Shown here: piece after piece, positions 1 to 8,876 of the stretch
Layout of the letters: every line of letters starts with the position of its first letter
Numbering within the stretch: position 1 is the first letter of the stretch
Source: Aliiruegeria lutimaris
GTDB taxonomy: Bacteria; Pseudomonadota; Alphaproteobacteria; Rhodobacterales; Rhodobacteraceae
Length of the DNA: 52,719 nucleotides
Reading direction: 5' to 3'
Assembly (NCBI RefSeq): GCF_900099935.1
Contig: NZ_FNEK01000033.1
Location: 1 to 52,719 of the forward strand
Program-made: the position numbers and the translations under genes
The notes under the pieces: model-generated
Database searches by the model: none
Seen by the model: the letters and a program-made list of their open reading frames with translations, nothing else
What the model was told of the DNA's origin: nothing

Positions 1-1167
<1,167 letters not shown>

Positions 1168-1191
1168 TCTCTCGAACGATCGACGAATTCG

Positions 1192-1222
1192 GGGTGGGCC
1201 TCATGGCCTGCCCCACCCTTTT
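1192..1222 (+). terminator. Intrinsic terminator after tuf
   Basis: GGGTGGG pairs with CCCACCC, with a further internal GGCC/GGCC stem, and a TTTT run follows. It sits in the tuf-rpsJ gap and probably attenuates or ends str transcription. The T-run is short, so read-through into rpsJ is possible. Confidence 0.6.
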
Positions 1223-1301
1223 GATCCGGGTTCGAAGCCGGGTGTGGAATGAGCCGCATTCGACCTCTCAACCCCAATGCCGAGAACAAGGCTGACTGAC
1301 A

Positions 1302-1613
1302 ATGCAAAGCCAGAACATCCGCATCCGGCTGAAGGCGTTTGACTACCGAGTGCTGGACGCCAGCACGCAGGAAATCGTCAATACCGCCAAGCGGACGGGC
1401 GCACAGGTGCGTGGCCCGATCCCGTTGCCGAACAAGGTTGAGAAATTCACGGTTCTCCGTGGACCTCACATCGACAAGAAATCGCGCGACCAGTGGGAGA
1501 TCCGTACCCACAAGCGTCTGCTCGACATCGTGGACCCGACTCCGCAGACCGTGGACGCGCTGATGAAGCTCGACCTGGCTGCCGGCGTCGATGTCGAAAT
1601 CAAGCTGAACTAA
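1302..1613 (+). CDS. rpsJ: 30S ribosomal protein S10 (NusE)
   Basis: 103 residues, the usual length of S10. S10 is a 30S head protein and also serves as NusE in transcription antitermination. The core [14 protein letters not shown] and the segment [15 protein letters not shown] are typical of the family. It is the first gene of the S10 operon; rplC follows after 15 bases with a strong AAGGAGG ribosome binding site. The ATG at 1302 is chosen because it gives the standard N-terminus. Confidence 0.98.
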   Translation: MQSQNIRIRLKAFDYRVLDASTQEIVNTAKRTGAQVRGPIPLPNKVEKFTVLRGPHIDKKSRDQWEIRTHKRLLDIVDPTPQTVDALMKLDLAAGVDVEIKLN

Positions 1614-1628
1614 GGAGGGCATCAGATC

Positions 1629-2366
1629 ATGCGCTCTGGAGTTATCGCCAAGAAGGTGGGCATGACCCGCCTTTTCCTCGAGGACGGAAAGCAGATCCCT
1701 GTGACCGTTCTTCAACTCGACAACCTGCAGGTCGTCGACCAGCGCACCATGGACCGCGACGGGTATACCGCCGTGCAGCTGGGCGCCGGTTCGGCCAAGG
1801 CCAAGCGGACCTCGCAAGCCATGCGCGGTCACTTCTCTGCTGCCAACGTTGCGCCCAAGCGCAAGGTGGCCGAGTTCCGCGTGGACCCGGACAACCTGAT
1901 CGAGATCGGCGCCGAGATTTCCGCCGAGCACTACATCGAAGGCCAGAAGGTCGACGTTAGTGGCACCTCGATCGGTAAAGGTTTTGCCGGTGCCATGAAG
2001 CGGCACAACTTCGGCGGTCTGCGCGCCTCGCACGGCGTGTCGATCTCGCACCGTTCGCACGGTTCCACCGGTCAGTGTCAAGACCCGGGCCGCGTGTTCA
2101 AGGGCAAGAAGATGGCCGGTCACATGGGTGCTGCCCGTGTTACCACCCAGAACCTGGAAGTCGTTCGTATCGACGCCGACCGTGGCCTGATCATGGTCAA
2201 GGGCGCCGTGCCGGGCTCCAAGGGTGGCTGGGTCACCATCAAGGACGCCGTCAAGAAGAAGCTGCCGGAAGGCGTGCCGTTCCCGGCCGCGATCAAGGCC
2301 GCTGAAGCTGCCGCCGTCGCCGAGGCTCCGGCCGAAGCGCCTGCTGAAGGGGGTGCGGAAGAATGA
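1629..2366 (+). CDS. rplC: 50S ribosomal protein L3
   Basis: 245 residues. L3 is an early-assembly 50S protein that reaches the peptidyl-transferase centre. The family core ([13 protein letters not shown] near the N-terminus, [23 protein letters not shown] in the middle, here broken by its variable positions) is intact. It is longer than the roughly 209-residue E. coli protein because of an Ala/Glu/Pro-rich tail after about residue 220, a feature common in alphaproteobacteria. The gene overlaps rplD by four bases (ATGA), implying translational coupling. Confidence 0.98.
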   Translation: MRSGVIAKKVGMTRLFLEDGKQIPVTVLQLDNLQVVDQRTMDRDGYTAVQLGAGSAKAKRTSQAMRGHFSAANVAPKRKVAEFRVDPDNLIEIGAEISAEHYIEGQKVDVSGTSIGKGFAGAMKRHNFGGLRASHGVSISHRSHGSTGQCQDPGRVFKGKKMAGHMGAARVTTQNLEVVRIDADRGLIMVKGAVPGSKGGWVTIKDAVKKKLPEGVPFPAAIKAAEAAAVAEAPAEAPAEGGAEE

Positions 2367-2983
2367 AACTTGATGTGATCAAGCTCGACGGCGGGGCCGC
2401 CGGCGACGTGGAACTGTCCGAAGAGATCTTCGGCCTGGAGCCCCGTGCCGACATCCTGCACCGCGTGGTCCGCTGGCAGCGCAACAAGGCGCAGGCCGGT
2501 ACCCACAAGGTCAAGACCCGCTCGGAAACCAGCTACTCGACCAAGAAGATCTATCGCCAGAAGGGCACCGGTGGCGCTCGCCACGGCGACCGCAACGCGC
2601 CGATCTTCCGCAAGGGTGGTATCTACAAGGGCCCGACCCCGCGCAGCCATGCCCACGACCTTCCCAAGAAGGTCCGCAAGCTCGGCCTGAAGCACGCGCT
2701 GTCGTCCAAGGTGGCCTCCGGCAACCTCGTGATCATCGAGACCGCGGCGCTGGACGAAGCCAAGACCAAGATCCTGGCCAAGCAGGTCAAGGAACTCGGC
2801 TGGAAGCGTGTGTTGATCATCGATGGCTCGGAAGTGAACGAAAACTTCGCTCGCGCCGCTGCCAATATCGAAGGTCTGGACGTGCTGCCCTCGATCGGTG
2901 CCAACGTCATGGACATCCTCAAGCGTGACACGCTCGTGATCACGAAAGCGGGTGTCGAAGCTCTGGAGGCCCGTCTGAAATGA
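2363..2983 (+). CDS. rplD: 50S ribosomal protein L4
   Basis: 206 residues, normal for L4, which lines the peptide exit tunnel; in E. coli it also autoregulates the S10 operon. The conserved tunnel-loop region [15 protein letters not shown] and [13 protein letters not shown] are present. Overlaps of ATGA type with both rplC and rplW show tight coupling. No E. coli-type S10 leader is recognisable upstream of rpsJ, so L4-mediated control cannot be claimed from this sequence. Confidence 0.98.
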   Translation: MKLDVIKLDGGAAGDVELSEEIFGLEPRADILHRVVRWQRNKAQAGTHKVKTRSETSYSTKKIYRQKGTGGARHGDRNAPIFRKGGIYKGPTPRSHAHDLPKKVRKLGLKHALSSKVASGNLVIIETAALDEAKTKILAKQVKELGWKRVLIIDGSEVNENFARAAANIEGLDVLPSIGANVMDILKRDTLVITKAGVEALEARLK

Positions 2984-3276
2984 GCGTGAAAGCCGAATTT
3001 TACGACGTGATCCGCAAGCCCGTCATCACCGAGAAGGCCACCATGGCCTCCGAGGCGAATGCCGTGGTCTTCGAGGTCGCCATCGACGCCAACAAGCCGC
3101 AGATCAAGGAAGCCGTCGAAGGTCTCTTTGGTGTGAAGGTGAAAGCGGTCAACACGACCGTCACCAAGGGCAAGGTCAAGCGTTTCCGGGGCCAGCTCGG
3201 CAAGCGCAAGGCAGTCAAGAAAGCCTATGTGACCCTCGAAGAGGGTAACACGATCGACGTGTCCACCGGCCTCTGA
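2980..3276 (+). CDS. rplW: 50S ribosomal protein L23
   Basis: 98 residues, typical of L23, the docking site for trigger factor and SRP at the exit tunnel. The motifs [13 protein letters not shown] near the N-terminus and [18 protein letters not shown] are diagnostic. It overlaps rplD by four bases. An intrinsic terminator lies 26 bases after the stop, so the first S10 block ends here instead of running into rplB as in most bacteria. Confidence 0.98.
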   Translation: MSVKAEFYDVIRKPVITEKATMASEANAVVFEVAIDANKPQIKEAVEGLFGVKVKAVNTTVTKGKVKRFRGQLGKRKAVKKAYVTLEEGNTIDVSTGL

Positions 3277-3302
3277 GGCTAGGGACAGATCGGAAGAATG
3301 GG

Positions 3303-3335
3303 GCCCCTCGCCGGAAGGCGGGGGGCTTTCTTGTT
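3303..3335 (+). terminator. Intrinsic terminator after rplW
   Basis: GCCCCTCGCC at 3303-3312 and GGCGGGGGGC at 3317-3326 form a 10-bp stem (one T-G pair) closed by a GGAA tetraloop, followed by TTTCTTGTT. A strong hairpin that separates rpsJ-rplW from the inserted gene and from rplB. Confidence 0.9.
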
Positions 3336-3346
3336 CAACGATGGAT

Positions 3347-3451
3347 CTTGTTACGACGTTCCAAGGTATGGTTGCAGTATCTGAAGGCTGGATTTAGTTT
3401 TGGCGAAGCGCCCTTCCGTGGACGGTGGTAGCGACAAAGGAACGTAACAAG
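3347..3451 (+). promoter_or_regulatory. Inverted repeat sequestering the start region of the 3451 gene
   Basis: CTTGTTACGACGTTCC at 3347-3362 is complementary to GGAACGTAACAAG at 3439-3451, apart from a three-base bulge. The right arm covers the end of the AAAGGAA ribosome binding site and the first base of the GTG start codon. If both arms are in the transcript, folding would hide the start site, as in translational switches. The 76-base loop contains further short complementary stretches. The pairing is read directly; a regulatory role is inference. Confidence 0.45.
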
Positions 3452-4152
3452 TGAGCGAAGAATTTCCTGAACTTCCTGACGACAATGAACTCGCGTTTTT
3501 GCAGTTAGAAGCGGAGTTCAGAAGAGATTTTACAGAAAATATAAATTCGAACCAGTCTGCGTGGAAATTCGATGCTACTGACTACATGAATAAGACGCTT
3601 GCGGCAGCAAGAGCTCTTGAAATCGATTCTTTGTTCCGTTGGCAAGGAACTCATCTGGGCGGTTCGGATTTTGATGAGGTTTTCTGGGAGTTTTACAGAG
3701 AAGTTGATAGCGTCTTAATCCATATCCGAGTTCAAGGTTCCCGTCGTTCGAATCATAATTCTGTTGGGCTAACAGACGCGCAAAAGACAAAGATACATGC
3801 GCTGATCGAAAAAATCCGCACAGCAGTTGAAGAGTCGTACGCTGAAACGGGCAAGAAGGAGCGCCTGTTCGAAATACTGGCGACTCTTGCAAAAGAAGTG
3901 AGCAAACCAAGAACGGCGTTGGCACGCTTTGGCGATCTTGCTCGCGGCTTGGCTGGAATTAGCAGGAACCTCGCTGGAGAAGGTGCTGAGCCGTGGTGGA
4001 AATGGGCTAAGATTATCTTCGGCGAAGTGGATGATGCAAAGGAAAGAGAGCCACATTTGCCCAAGCCCGCGGAAGCAAAGAGGATCGAGCCGCCTCGCAA
4101 GGAACTTCCGAAGCCTAAGGCGCAAGATCTAGGCGATGAAATCCCGTTTTAG
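3451..4152 (+). CDS. Hypothetical protein with an SSB-like acidic C-terminal tip
   Basis: 233 residues, GTG start preceded by AAAGGAA. I do not recognise a family. The first 150 residues are predicted mostly helical, with acidic N-terminus EEFPELPDDNE; a lysine/proline-rich linker follows (about 200-225) and the protein ends in DLGDEIPF. That tail closely resembles the C-terminal tip of bacterial single-stranded DNA-binding protein (DDDIPF type), which recruits repair and replication proteins. No OB-fold is evident. Base composition is visibly richer in A+T than the ribosomal genes on both sides, suggesting horizontal acquisition. It sits alone between rplW and rplB. Confidence 0.75.
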   Translation: MSEEFPELPDDNELAFLQLEAEFRRDFTENINSNQSAWKFDATDYMNKTLAAARALEIDSLFRWQGTHLGGSDFDEVFWEFYREVDSVLIHIRVQGSRRSNHNSVGLTDAQKTKIHALIEKIRTAVEESYAETGKKERLFEILATLAKEVSKPRTALARFGDLARGLAGISRNLAGEGAEPWWKWAKIIFGEVDDAKEREPHLPKPAEAKRIEPPRKELPKPKAQDLGDEIPF

Positions 4153-4488
4153 ATTGGTTTCTCCTGACCGATTCTCAGGAATCCCAGCACGGAATCAAGG
4201 CGAAGCCGCCGTGCCAGCGCCTGCCCGTCCCGGCGGGCTGGCGCTTTGGCGAAGCCAGTGCCGCGTGTCGAGCATCTTCGGATCGTCACGATAAAGGGAG
4301 AGGCGCAGGCGTTGGAGCGCCATCCCACGGGCAGGCGATGCCATGGCTACCGTTGGTACAAGGGCGTAGGAGCGTTCGCCGGGCTTGCGCGGCGCCACCG
4401 GGGCCACGGTCCCGGCTGACCCCAAGGGCAGGTGTTGGCACGGCCTACGGTCGCGGCGGGTTTCCACGTGGTTTCTGCCGGGAATCGC
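4153..4488. other. Intergenic stretch without a supportable gene
   Basis: Bases 4153-4671 separate the 3451 gene from rplB. In 4153-4488 I see one strong hairpin (4216-4245) and no open frame with a credible start site. A short minus-strand frame around 4195-4330 lacks a ribosome binding site and is not called. The remainder, 4489-4671, holds the rplB promoter and leader elements listed separately. Confidence 0.6.
4216..4248 (+). terminator. Hairpin after the SSB-tip gene, weak terminator
   Basis: AGCGCCTGCCCG (4216-4227) pairs with CGGGCTGGCGCT (4234-4245) over 12 positions with one mismatch and a six-base loop, followed only by TTGG. Likely a 3' stabiliser or weak terminator for the 3451 gene. 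Confidence 0.5.
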
Positions 4489-4516
4489 TTGACCCGCCCT
4501 GCTCCTTTCCATAAGA
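4489..4516 (+). promoter_or_regulatory. Candidate sigma-70 promoter for the rplB block
   Basis: TTGACC at 4489-4494, a 16-base spacer, and ATAAGA at 4511-4516. It lies between the first ribosomal block and rplB, where a new promoter is needed because rplW is followed by a terminator. The predicted transcript start would be near 4523. Confidence 0.5.
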
Positions 4517-4531
4517 GGACCCATCGCCGTG

Positions 4532-4563
4532 GCCCCGGAGTCTTCCGGGGCTTTGGTTTTGTT
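4532..4563 (+). terminator. Terminator-like hairpin in the rplB leader
   Basis: GCCCCGGA (4532-4539) and TCCGGGGC (4544-4551) form a perfect 8-bp stem with a GTCT loop, followed by TTTGGTTTTGTTC. It lies only about ten bases after the predicted start from the 4489 promoter, so it may act as an early attenuator, or it may stop upstream read-through. Confidence 0.7.
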
Positions 4564-4576
4564 CGAAAGAACGATA

Positions 4577-4645
4577 GCCTGGGGACCTCTCACGAGGGCC
4601 CTATACCCAGGCCGCAAGGCCCATACATAGCGGGGCGCAAAGCCC
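4577..4645 (+). promoter_or_regulatory. Structured leader upstream of rplB
   Basis: Three candidate helices lie just before rplB. GCCTGGG (4577-4583) pairs with CCCAGGC (4606-4612) and encloses CCTC-TCAC-GAGG. GGCC-GCAA-GGCC (4610-4621) and GGGC-GCAAA-GCCC (4633-4645) follow. The first and second helices share bases 4610-4612 and exclude each other. This is the layout of an autoregulatory or attenuating leader; the ligand or protein is unknown. Confidence 0.4.
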
Positions 4646-4671
4646 AGCAAAGCTAACGGAAGACAGAAAGC

Positions 4672-5514
4672 ATGGCACTCAAGTCGTACAAGCCGACGAC
4701 GCCGGGCCAGCGCGGGCTGGTGCTGATCGACCGTTCGGAGCTGTGGAAAGGACGCCCCGTCAAATCCCTTACCGAGGGTCTGACGAAGAAGGGTGGCCGG
4801 AACAACACCGGACGTATTACTGCACGACGCCGCGGTGGCGGGGCGAAACGCCTCTATCGTATCGTCGATTTCAAGCGCAACAAGTTCGACCTGGCGGCAA
4901 CCGTCGAGCGGATCGAGTACGATCCGAACCGGACCGCCTTCATTGCGCTGATCAAGTATGAAGATGGCGAGCAGGCCTACATCCTTGCCCCGCAGCGTCT
5001 CGCTATCGGTGACCAGGTCGTGGCCGGCTCCAAGGTGGACGTGAAGCCAGGCAACGCGATGCCTTTCTCGGGCATGCCCATCGGTACCATCGTGCACAAC
5101 ATCGAGCTGAAGCCCGGCAAGGGTGGTCAGATCGCGCGCGCCGCGGGCACCTATGCCCAGTTCGTCGGCCGTGACGGTGGCTACGCCCAGATCCGCCTCA
5201 GCTCGGGCGAACTGCGCCTGGTGCGTCAGGAATGCATGGCCACCATTGGTGCCGTGTCGAACCCGGACAACTCGAACCAGAATCTCGGCAAGGCCGGTCG
5301 TGTCCGCCACATGGGCAAGCGTCCGTCGGTCCGTGGTGTCGTGATGAACCCGATCGATCACCCGCATGGTGGTGGTGAAGGCCGGACCTCTGGTGGTCGT
5401 CACCCGGTCACCCCGTGGGGCAAGCCGACCAAGGGTGCGCGCACCCGCAACACCAACAAGGCGTCGCAGAAACTCATCGTGCGTTCGCGCCACGCCAAGA
5501 AGAAGGGTCGCTGA
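4672..5514 (+). CDS. rplB: 50S ribosomal protein L2
   Basis: 280 residues against 273 in E. coli. L2 is a primary rRNA binder close to the peptidyl-transferase centre. Motifs [15 protein letters not shown] at the start, [26 protein letters not shown] (containing the catalytically important His region) and PWGKPTKG are all present. It opens the second ribosomal block, with rpsS only three bases downstream. The upstream 500 bases with promoter, hairpin terminator and structured leader suggest independent control. Confidence 0.98.
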   Translation: MALKSYKPTTPGQRGLVLIDRSELWKGRPVKSLTEGLTKKGGRNNTGRITARRRGGGAKRLYRIVDFKRNKFDLAATVERIEYDPNRTAFIALIKYEDGEQAYILAPQRLAIGDQVVAGSKVDVKPGNAMPFSGMPIGTIVHNIELKPGKGGQIARAAGTYAQFVGRDGGYAQIRLSSGELRLVRQECMATIGAVSNPDNSNQNLGKAGRVRHMGKRPSVRGVVMNPIDHPHGGGEGRTSGGRHPVTPWGKPTKGARTRNTNKASQKLIVRSRHAKKKGR

Positions 5515-5517
5515 TAG

Positions 5518-5796
5518 ATGTCGCGTTCCGTTTGGAAAGGTCCCTTCGTCGACAGTTACGTGTTGAAGAAGGCCGAAAAATCCCGTGAGTCGGGCCGCAA
5601 CGAGGTCATCAAGATCTGGTCGCGCCGCTCCACCATCCTGCCGCAGTTCGTTGGTCTCACCTTCGGTGTGTACAACGGCCAGAAGCACATTCCGGTCAAC
5701 GTGTCCGAGGACATGATCGGCCAGAAGTTCGGCGAATACGCTCCGACCCGTACCTATTATGGTCACGCGGCGGACAAGAAAGCCAAGAGGAAGTAA
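5518..5796 (+). CDS. rpsS: 30S ribosomal protein S19
   Basis: 92 residues, the usual size. S19 lies in the 30S head and contacts S13 and tRNA. The family sequence [10 protein letters not shown] at the N-terminus and the central [21 protein letters not shown] region are clear. It begins three bases after rplB and is followed by rplV after six bases, consistent with co-translation. Confidence 0.98.
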   Translation: MSRSVWKGPFVDSYVLKKAEKSRESGRNEVIKIWSRRSTILPQFVGLTFGVYNGQKHIPVNVSEDMIGQKFGEYAPTRTYYGHAADKKAKRK

Positions 5797-5802
5797 TCCA
5801 CC

Positions 5803-6183
5803 ATGGGCAAGGAAAAGAATCCCCGCCGCGTGGCGGAGAACGAGGCGATGGCCAAGGTGCGCATGCTCCGTACTTCGCCGCAGAAGCTGAACCTCGTAGC
5901 GGCGATGATCCGCGGCAAGAAGGTTGAAAAGGCCCTGACGGACCTGACCTTCTCGAAGCGCCGGATCGCCGAGGACGTGAAGAAATGCCTTCAGTCCGCG
6001 ATCGCCAACGCCGAGAACAACCACAACCTGGACGTTGACGAGCTGATCGTCGCGGAAGCCTGGGTCGGCAAGAACCTGGTCATGAAGCGCGGTCGTCCGC
6101 GGGCGCGTGGTCGATATGGTCGGATCAACAAGCCGTTCTCGGAACTGACCATCAAGGTCCGCCAGGTCGAGGAGCAAGCCTAA
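5803..6183 (+). CDS. rplV: 50S ribosomal protein L22
   Basis: 126 residues, somewhat longer than E. coli L22 (110) because of an N-terminal extension ([16 protein letters not shown]). The globular core [20 protein letters not shown] and the tunnel-lining beta-hairpin region around [15 protein letters not shown] are conserved; this hairpin is where macrolide-resistance changes occur. The stop overlaps the rpsC start (TAATG). Confidence 0.98.
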   Translation: MGKEKNPRRVAENEAMAKVRMLRTSPQKLNLVAAMIRGKKVEKALTDLTFSKRRIAEDVKKCLQSAIANAENNHNLDVDELIVAEAWVGKNLVMKRGRPRARGRYGRINKPFSELTIKVRQVEEQA

Positions 6184-6908
6184 TGGGTCATAAAGTAAAT
6201 CCGATCGGCATGCGCCTGCAGGTGAACCGCACCTGGGACAGCCGCTGGTACGCCGACACCAAGGACTTCGGAAACCTGCTGCTCGAAGATGTCGCGATCC
6301 GCGACTTCATCGAGAAGGAATGCAAGCAGGCCGGTGTTTCCAAGGTGATCATCGAGCGCCCGCACAAGAAGTGCCGCGTTACGATCCACACCGCCCGCCC
6401 CGGCGTTATCATCGGCAAGAAAGGCGCGGATATCGAAACCCTGCGCAAGAAGCTTGCGAAGATGACCGCCAGCGAAGTGCACCTCAATATCGTCGAGGTC
6501 CGCAAGCCTGAGCTGGACGCGGCGCTGGTCGCCGAATCCATTGCCCAGCAGCTGGAGCGTCGCGTGTCCTTCCGCCGTGCCATGAAGCGTGCGGTCCAGA
6601 ATTCGATGCGCATGGGTGCCCTCGGCATCCGGGTCAACGTCGCCGGCCGCCTTGGTGGTGCGGAGATCGCCCGGACCGAATGGTACCGTGAAGGCCGTGT
6701 GCCCCTGCACACCCTGCGTGCCGACATTGATTATGCAACCTCCGAGGCCATGACCCCCTACGGGATCATCGGAATCAAGGTCTGGATCTTCAAGGGCGAG
6801 ATCATGGAGCACGACCCGTCGGCTCGTGATCGCAAGGCTCAAGAGCTTCAGGATGCTCCCGGGCCGCGTGGTTCCGGTGGCGGTGGCCGCCGTGACCGTG
6901 ACCGGTAA
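6183..6908 (+). CDS. rpsC: 30S ribosomal protein S3
   Basis: 241 residues, close to the usual 233. S3 forms part of the mRNA entry tunnel and has helicase activity with S4 and S5. N-terminus [21 protein letters not shown] is diagnostic, the KH domain motif [12 protein letters not shown] follows at about residues 75-86, and [15 protein letters not shown] is conserved. The Gly-rich, charged tail ([12 protein letters not shown]) is variable in the family. It overlaps rplV by one base. Confidence 0.98.
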   Translation: MGHKVNPIGMRLQVNRTWDSRWYADTKDFGNLLLEDVAIRDFIEKECKQAGVSKVIIERPHKKCRVTIHTARPGVIIGKKGADIETLRKKLAKMTASEVHLNIVEVRKPELDAALVAESIAQQLERRVSFRRAMKRAVQNSMRMGALGIRVNVAGRLGGAEIARTEWYREGRVPLHTLRADIDYATSEAMTPYGIIGIKVWIFKGEIMEHDPSARDRKAQELQDAPGPRGSGGGGRRDRDR

Positions 6909-6920
6909 GGAGTAGAAAAA

Positions 6921-7334
6921 ATGCTGCAACCGAAGCGCACAAAATTCCGCAAGCTCCACAAGGGCCGGATCAAGGGCGAAGCCAAGGGCGGGTCTGACCT
7001 GAACTTTGGCCATTATGGCCTCAAGGCGATCCAGCCCGAGCGCATCACCGCGCGCCAGATCGAAGCCGCCCGTCGGGCCATGACGCGTCACATGAAGCGT
7101 CAGGGTCGCGTCTGGATCCGGATCTTCCCGGATACCCCGGTTACCTCCAAGCCGACCGAAGTTCGGATGGGTAAAGGTAAGGGCTCGGTGGATTACTGGG
7201 CCGCCAAGGTCAAGCCCGGCCGCGTGATGTTCGAGATCGACGGTGTGACCGACGAGGTCGCCCGCGAGGCTCTGCGTCTGGCCGCGATGAAGCTGCCGAT
7301 CAAGACCCGGATCGTTGCTCGGGAAGACTGGTAA
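6921..7334 (+). CDS. rplP: 50S ribosomal protein L16
   Basis: 137 residues. L16 organises the A-site tRNA region of the 50S subunit. Motifs [11 protein letters not shown] and [12 protein letters not shown] are standard. Arg82 in the VRMGKGKG loop matches E. coli Arg81, the residue hydroxylated there by the 2-oxoglutarate oxygenase YcfD. The next gene here is itself a predicted 2-oxoglutarate oxygenase, separated by an intrinsic terminator. rpmC, which normally follows rplP directly, lies 4 kb downstream. Confidence 0.98.
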   Translation: MLQPKRTKFRKLHKGRIKGEAKGGSDLNFGHYGLKAIQPERITARQIEAARRAMTRHMKRQGRVWIRIFPDTPVTSKPTEVRMGKGKGSVDYWAAKVKPGRVMFEIDGVTDEVAREALRLAAMKLPIKTRIVAREDW

Positions 7335-7406
7335 GTCTTTCAGAACGCGAACGGTTTTGCGGAAAACGACGATTTCTGCGGACCGTCAGCCGGTAAAGTT
7401 AGAGAG

Positions 7407-7440
7407 CCCCCGCTGAGAGCAGCGGGGGTTTTCCTTTTTC
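7407..7440 (+). terminator. Strong intrinsic terminator after rplP
   Basis: CCCCCGCTG (7407-7415) and CAGCGGGGG (7420-7428) form a perfect 9-bp stem with an AGAG loop, followed by TTTTCCTTTTT. It ends the second ribosomal block. Confidence 0.93.
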
Positions 7441-7486
7441 GGCCTTTCCGGCTATTCCGAGTTCAAACAACCTGCCCGAGGAGCCC

Positions 7487-8107
7487 ATGCCCCAGATCGA
7501 GTCTCTCTTCGTTACCCGTCTTTACCGTGCTGAACTCAGGGAGTTCGGGAAGCCCATCGACCCGCAGGAGTTGGAGAATTCCTGTCTTGTCATCGCGCAG
7601 GATGACGAGGCGGGGCAGACCTGGTGCGAGGAGAATGGGTATCCGGGTTACACGTCCTATGCGTCGCTGACGGATCTGCCCTGGCGGTTTCCGGTCTTTG
7701 CCGATCTGAAGGAAGCGTTGGATCGGCATGTTGTTGAATTTGCGGAAGATTTGGAGTTCGACCTCGATGGGCGGAAGCTGGTTCTGGAGGATCTCTGGAT
7801 CAACATTCTGCCGGAGGGCGGGACGCATAGCTCGCATCTGCATCCGCATTCGGTGATCTCGGGGACGACTTACGTGTCGATGCCGGAGGGGGCGTCTGCG
7901 CTGAAGCTGGAAGACCCGCGGTCGGCGCGGATGATGGCGGCGCCGCCAAGAAAAAAAGGGGCGCGGCGGGAGTTGCAGACGTTCATCCACATGAAACCGA
8001 AGGTGGGCGAGGTGCTGCTCTGGGAGAGCTGGCTGCGCCACGAGGTGCCGCTGAACATGGCCGAGGACGAGCGGATCAGCGTGAGCTTCAATTACCGCTG
8101 GGATTGA
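7487..8107 (+). CDS. Putative 2-oxoglutarate/Fe(II) oxygenase, TIGR02466-like
   Basis: 206 residues. The iron-binding core is visible as THSSHLHPHSVISGTTYV (about 114-130), with a distal His in LRHEVPLN (His185) and a 2-oxoglutarate-binding Arg candidate in DERISVSFNY. This pattern fits the TIGR02466 / 2OG-FeII_Oxy_5 group of uncharacterised oxygenases. The ATG at 7487 follows GAGGAGC. It lies immediately downstream of rplP, whose E. coli homologue is the target of a different 2OG oxygenase, so a ribosomal-protein or translation-factor substrate is an attractive guess but is inference. A basic loop PPRKKGARRE (about 153-162) precedes the last strand. No transport or biosynthetic partner is nearby. 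Confidence 0.82.
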   Translation: MPQIESLFVTRLYRAELREFGKPIDPQELENSCLVIAQDDEAGQTWCEENGYPGYTSYASLTDLPWRFPVFADLKEALDRHVVEFAEDLEFDLDGRKLVLEDLWINILPEGGTHSSHLHPHSVISGTTYVSMPEGASALKLEDPRSARMMAAPPRKKGARRELQTFIHMKPKVGEVLLWESWLRHEVPLNMAEDERISVSFNYRWD

Positions 8108-8145
8108 GCGGAATTCCGGTCGTTTTGCACGAAACCGCGGACGGG

Positions 8146-8285
8146 TTTGACCGAAAATCGGACCTATAGGACCTGTTTTGCGACCGAAACCCCGCTCGGA
8201 AGACGTATTGGAGAGGCCCGAACCCGGATTGGGTCGCTTTTTCGGTCAATCCGAGGCGGGGTTTTGACCGATAGTTCGACCGAAA
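8146..8285. repeat. Cluster of five GACCGAAA-type motifs
   Basis: GACCGAAA or a one-base variant occurs at 8149-8156 (within TTTGACCGAAAA), 8182-8189, 8240-8247 (reverse orientation), 8266-8273 (GACCGATA) and 8278-8285, all within 140 bases before the Phd-like gene. The spacing is irregular. It could be an operator array for the downstream DNA-binding antitoxin or a degenerate repeat. Confidence 0.45.
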
Positions 8286-8351
8286 GGCGTGGCCGGTGTC
8301 AGCGCGCGCCGGGTTAACACTCCCGAAACCGGGCTGGGGTCAGATGCGGGC

Positions 8352-8687
8352 ATGGCCGAGATGACCCCCGCCCCGCATATCAAGACCCAGATGATCCCGC
8401 TCAGCGAGTTCCGCACGCAGATCGCGATGTGGACGGCGCGGGTCTCGCATATCTCCGAACGCATCCTGCTGACCAAACACGGCCGCCCCTTCGCAGCCGT
8501 GGTCTCGATGCGCGACCTGGAGATGATCGAGCGGTTCGACAGCCGATCGGTCGAGCGGTTGCGACAGGATTTCGAGGAGACGGCCCGCCGGTTCGAAGCT
8601 GCGCAGGAGGCGGGGCGGGAGGGCGCACGGGCGGCGGGGTATCCCGGCTCCGGGGAGGGCGGGTATCGTGGTGTGTTTGAGGATTGA
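8352..8687 (+). CDS. Phd/YefM-family antitoxin-like protein, no toxin beside it
   Basis: 111 residues from the ATG at 8352. The segment IPLSEFRTQIAMWTARVS...ILLTKHGRPFAAVVS is the N-terminal DNA-binding and dimerisation fold of Phd/YefM antitoxins, where a GRPFAAVVS-type strand is characteristic. Residues 55-111 form a charged helical stretch and a Gly-rich tail where a toxin-binding region would lie. No RelE/Doc/YoeB-like partner is present on either side, so it may be an orphan regulator. The GACCGAAA motif cluster upstream could be its own operator. Alternative start: the ATG at 8361. Confidence 0.7.
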   Translation: MAEMTPAPHIKTQMIPLSEFRTQIAMWTARVSHISERILLTKHGRPFAAVVSMRDLEMIERFDSRSVERLRQDFEETARRFEAAQEAGREGARAAGYPGSGEGGYRGVFED

Positions 8688-8716
8688 GGGGGGGCGAAGC
8701 GCTGGAATGTCTCCTT

Positions 8717-8749
8717 CCGGTCATCCGATGGTTTTTGTTGGATGACCGG
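8717..8749. repeat. 10-bp perfect inverted repeat after the antitoxin gene
   Basis: CCGGTCATCC (8717-8726) and GGATGACCGG (8740-8749) flank a 13-base loop containing TTTTTGTT. There is no T-tract after the stem. It marks the boundary with the A+T-richer nuclease region and may be a transcription end signal. Confidence 0.5.
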
Positions 8750-8876
8750 CTCGAACCCGCAACAGAAATATACTCGTCCTCTTGTGTCGAGCTCACGTTA
8801 GCGAAAGCACCGAGCAGAAAGCCAACGTTGCCAGTGCAGCTGACGAGGTCCGGCGATACGAAAAGACAGGACGTTT

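Noticed and set aside
4195-4330. Short minus-strand frame ending at 4195
   Set aside because: No ribosome binding site before its ATG, no recognisable motif, and it runs through a strong hairpin.
4195-6177. Long minus-strand open frame (about 660 codons) opposite rplB, rpsS and rplV
   Set aside because: It is the antisense shadow of three certain ribosomal genes in high-GC DNA; no domain or ribosome binding site is seen.
8740-8765. TTCGA-containing stretch resembling a tRNA T-arm on the minus strand
   Set aside because: The stem around the TTCGAGC loop does not pair and no acceptor or anticodon arms can be built.
8688-8876. Search for a toxin gene partner beside the Phd-like antitoxin
   Set aside because: No open frame of suitable size with a start site exists; the next gene is the unrelated nuclease on the other strand.
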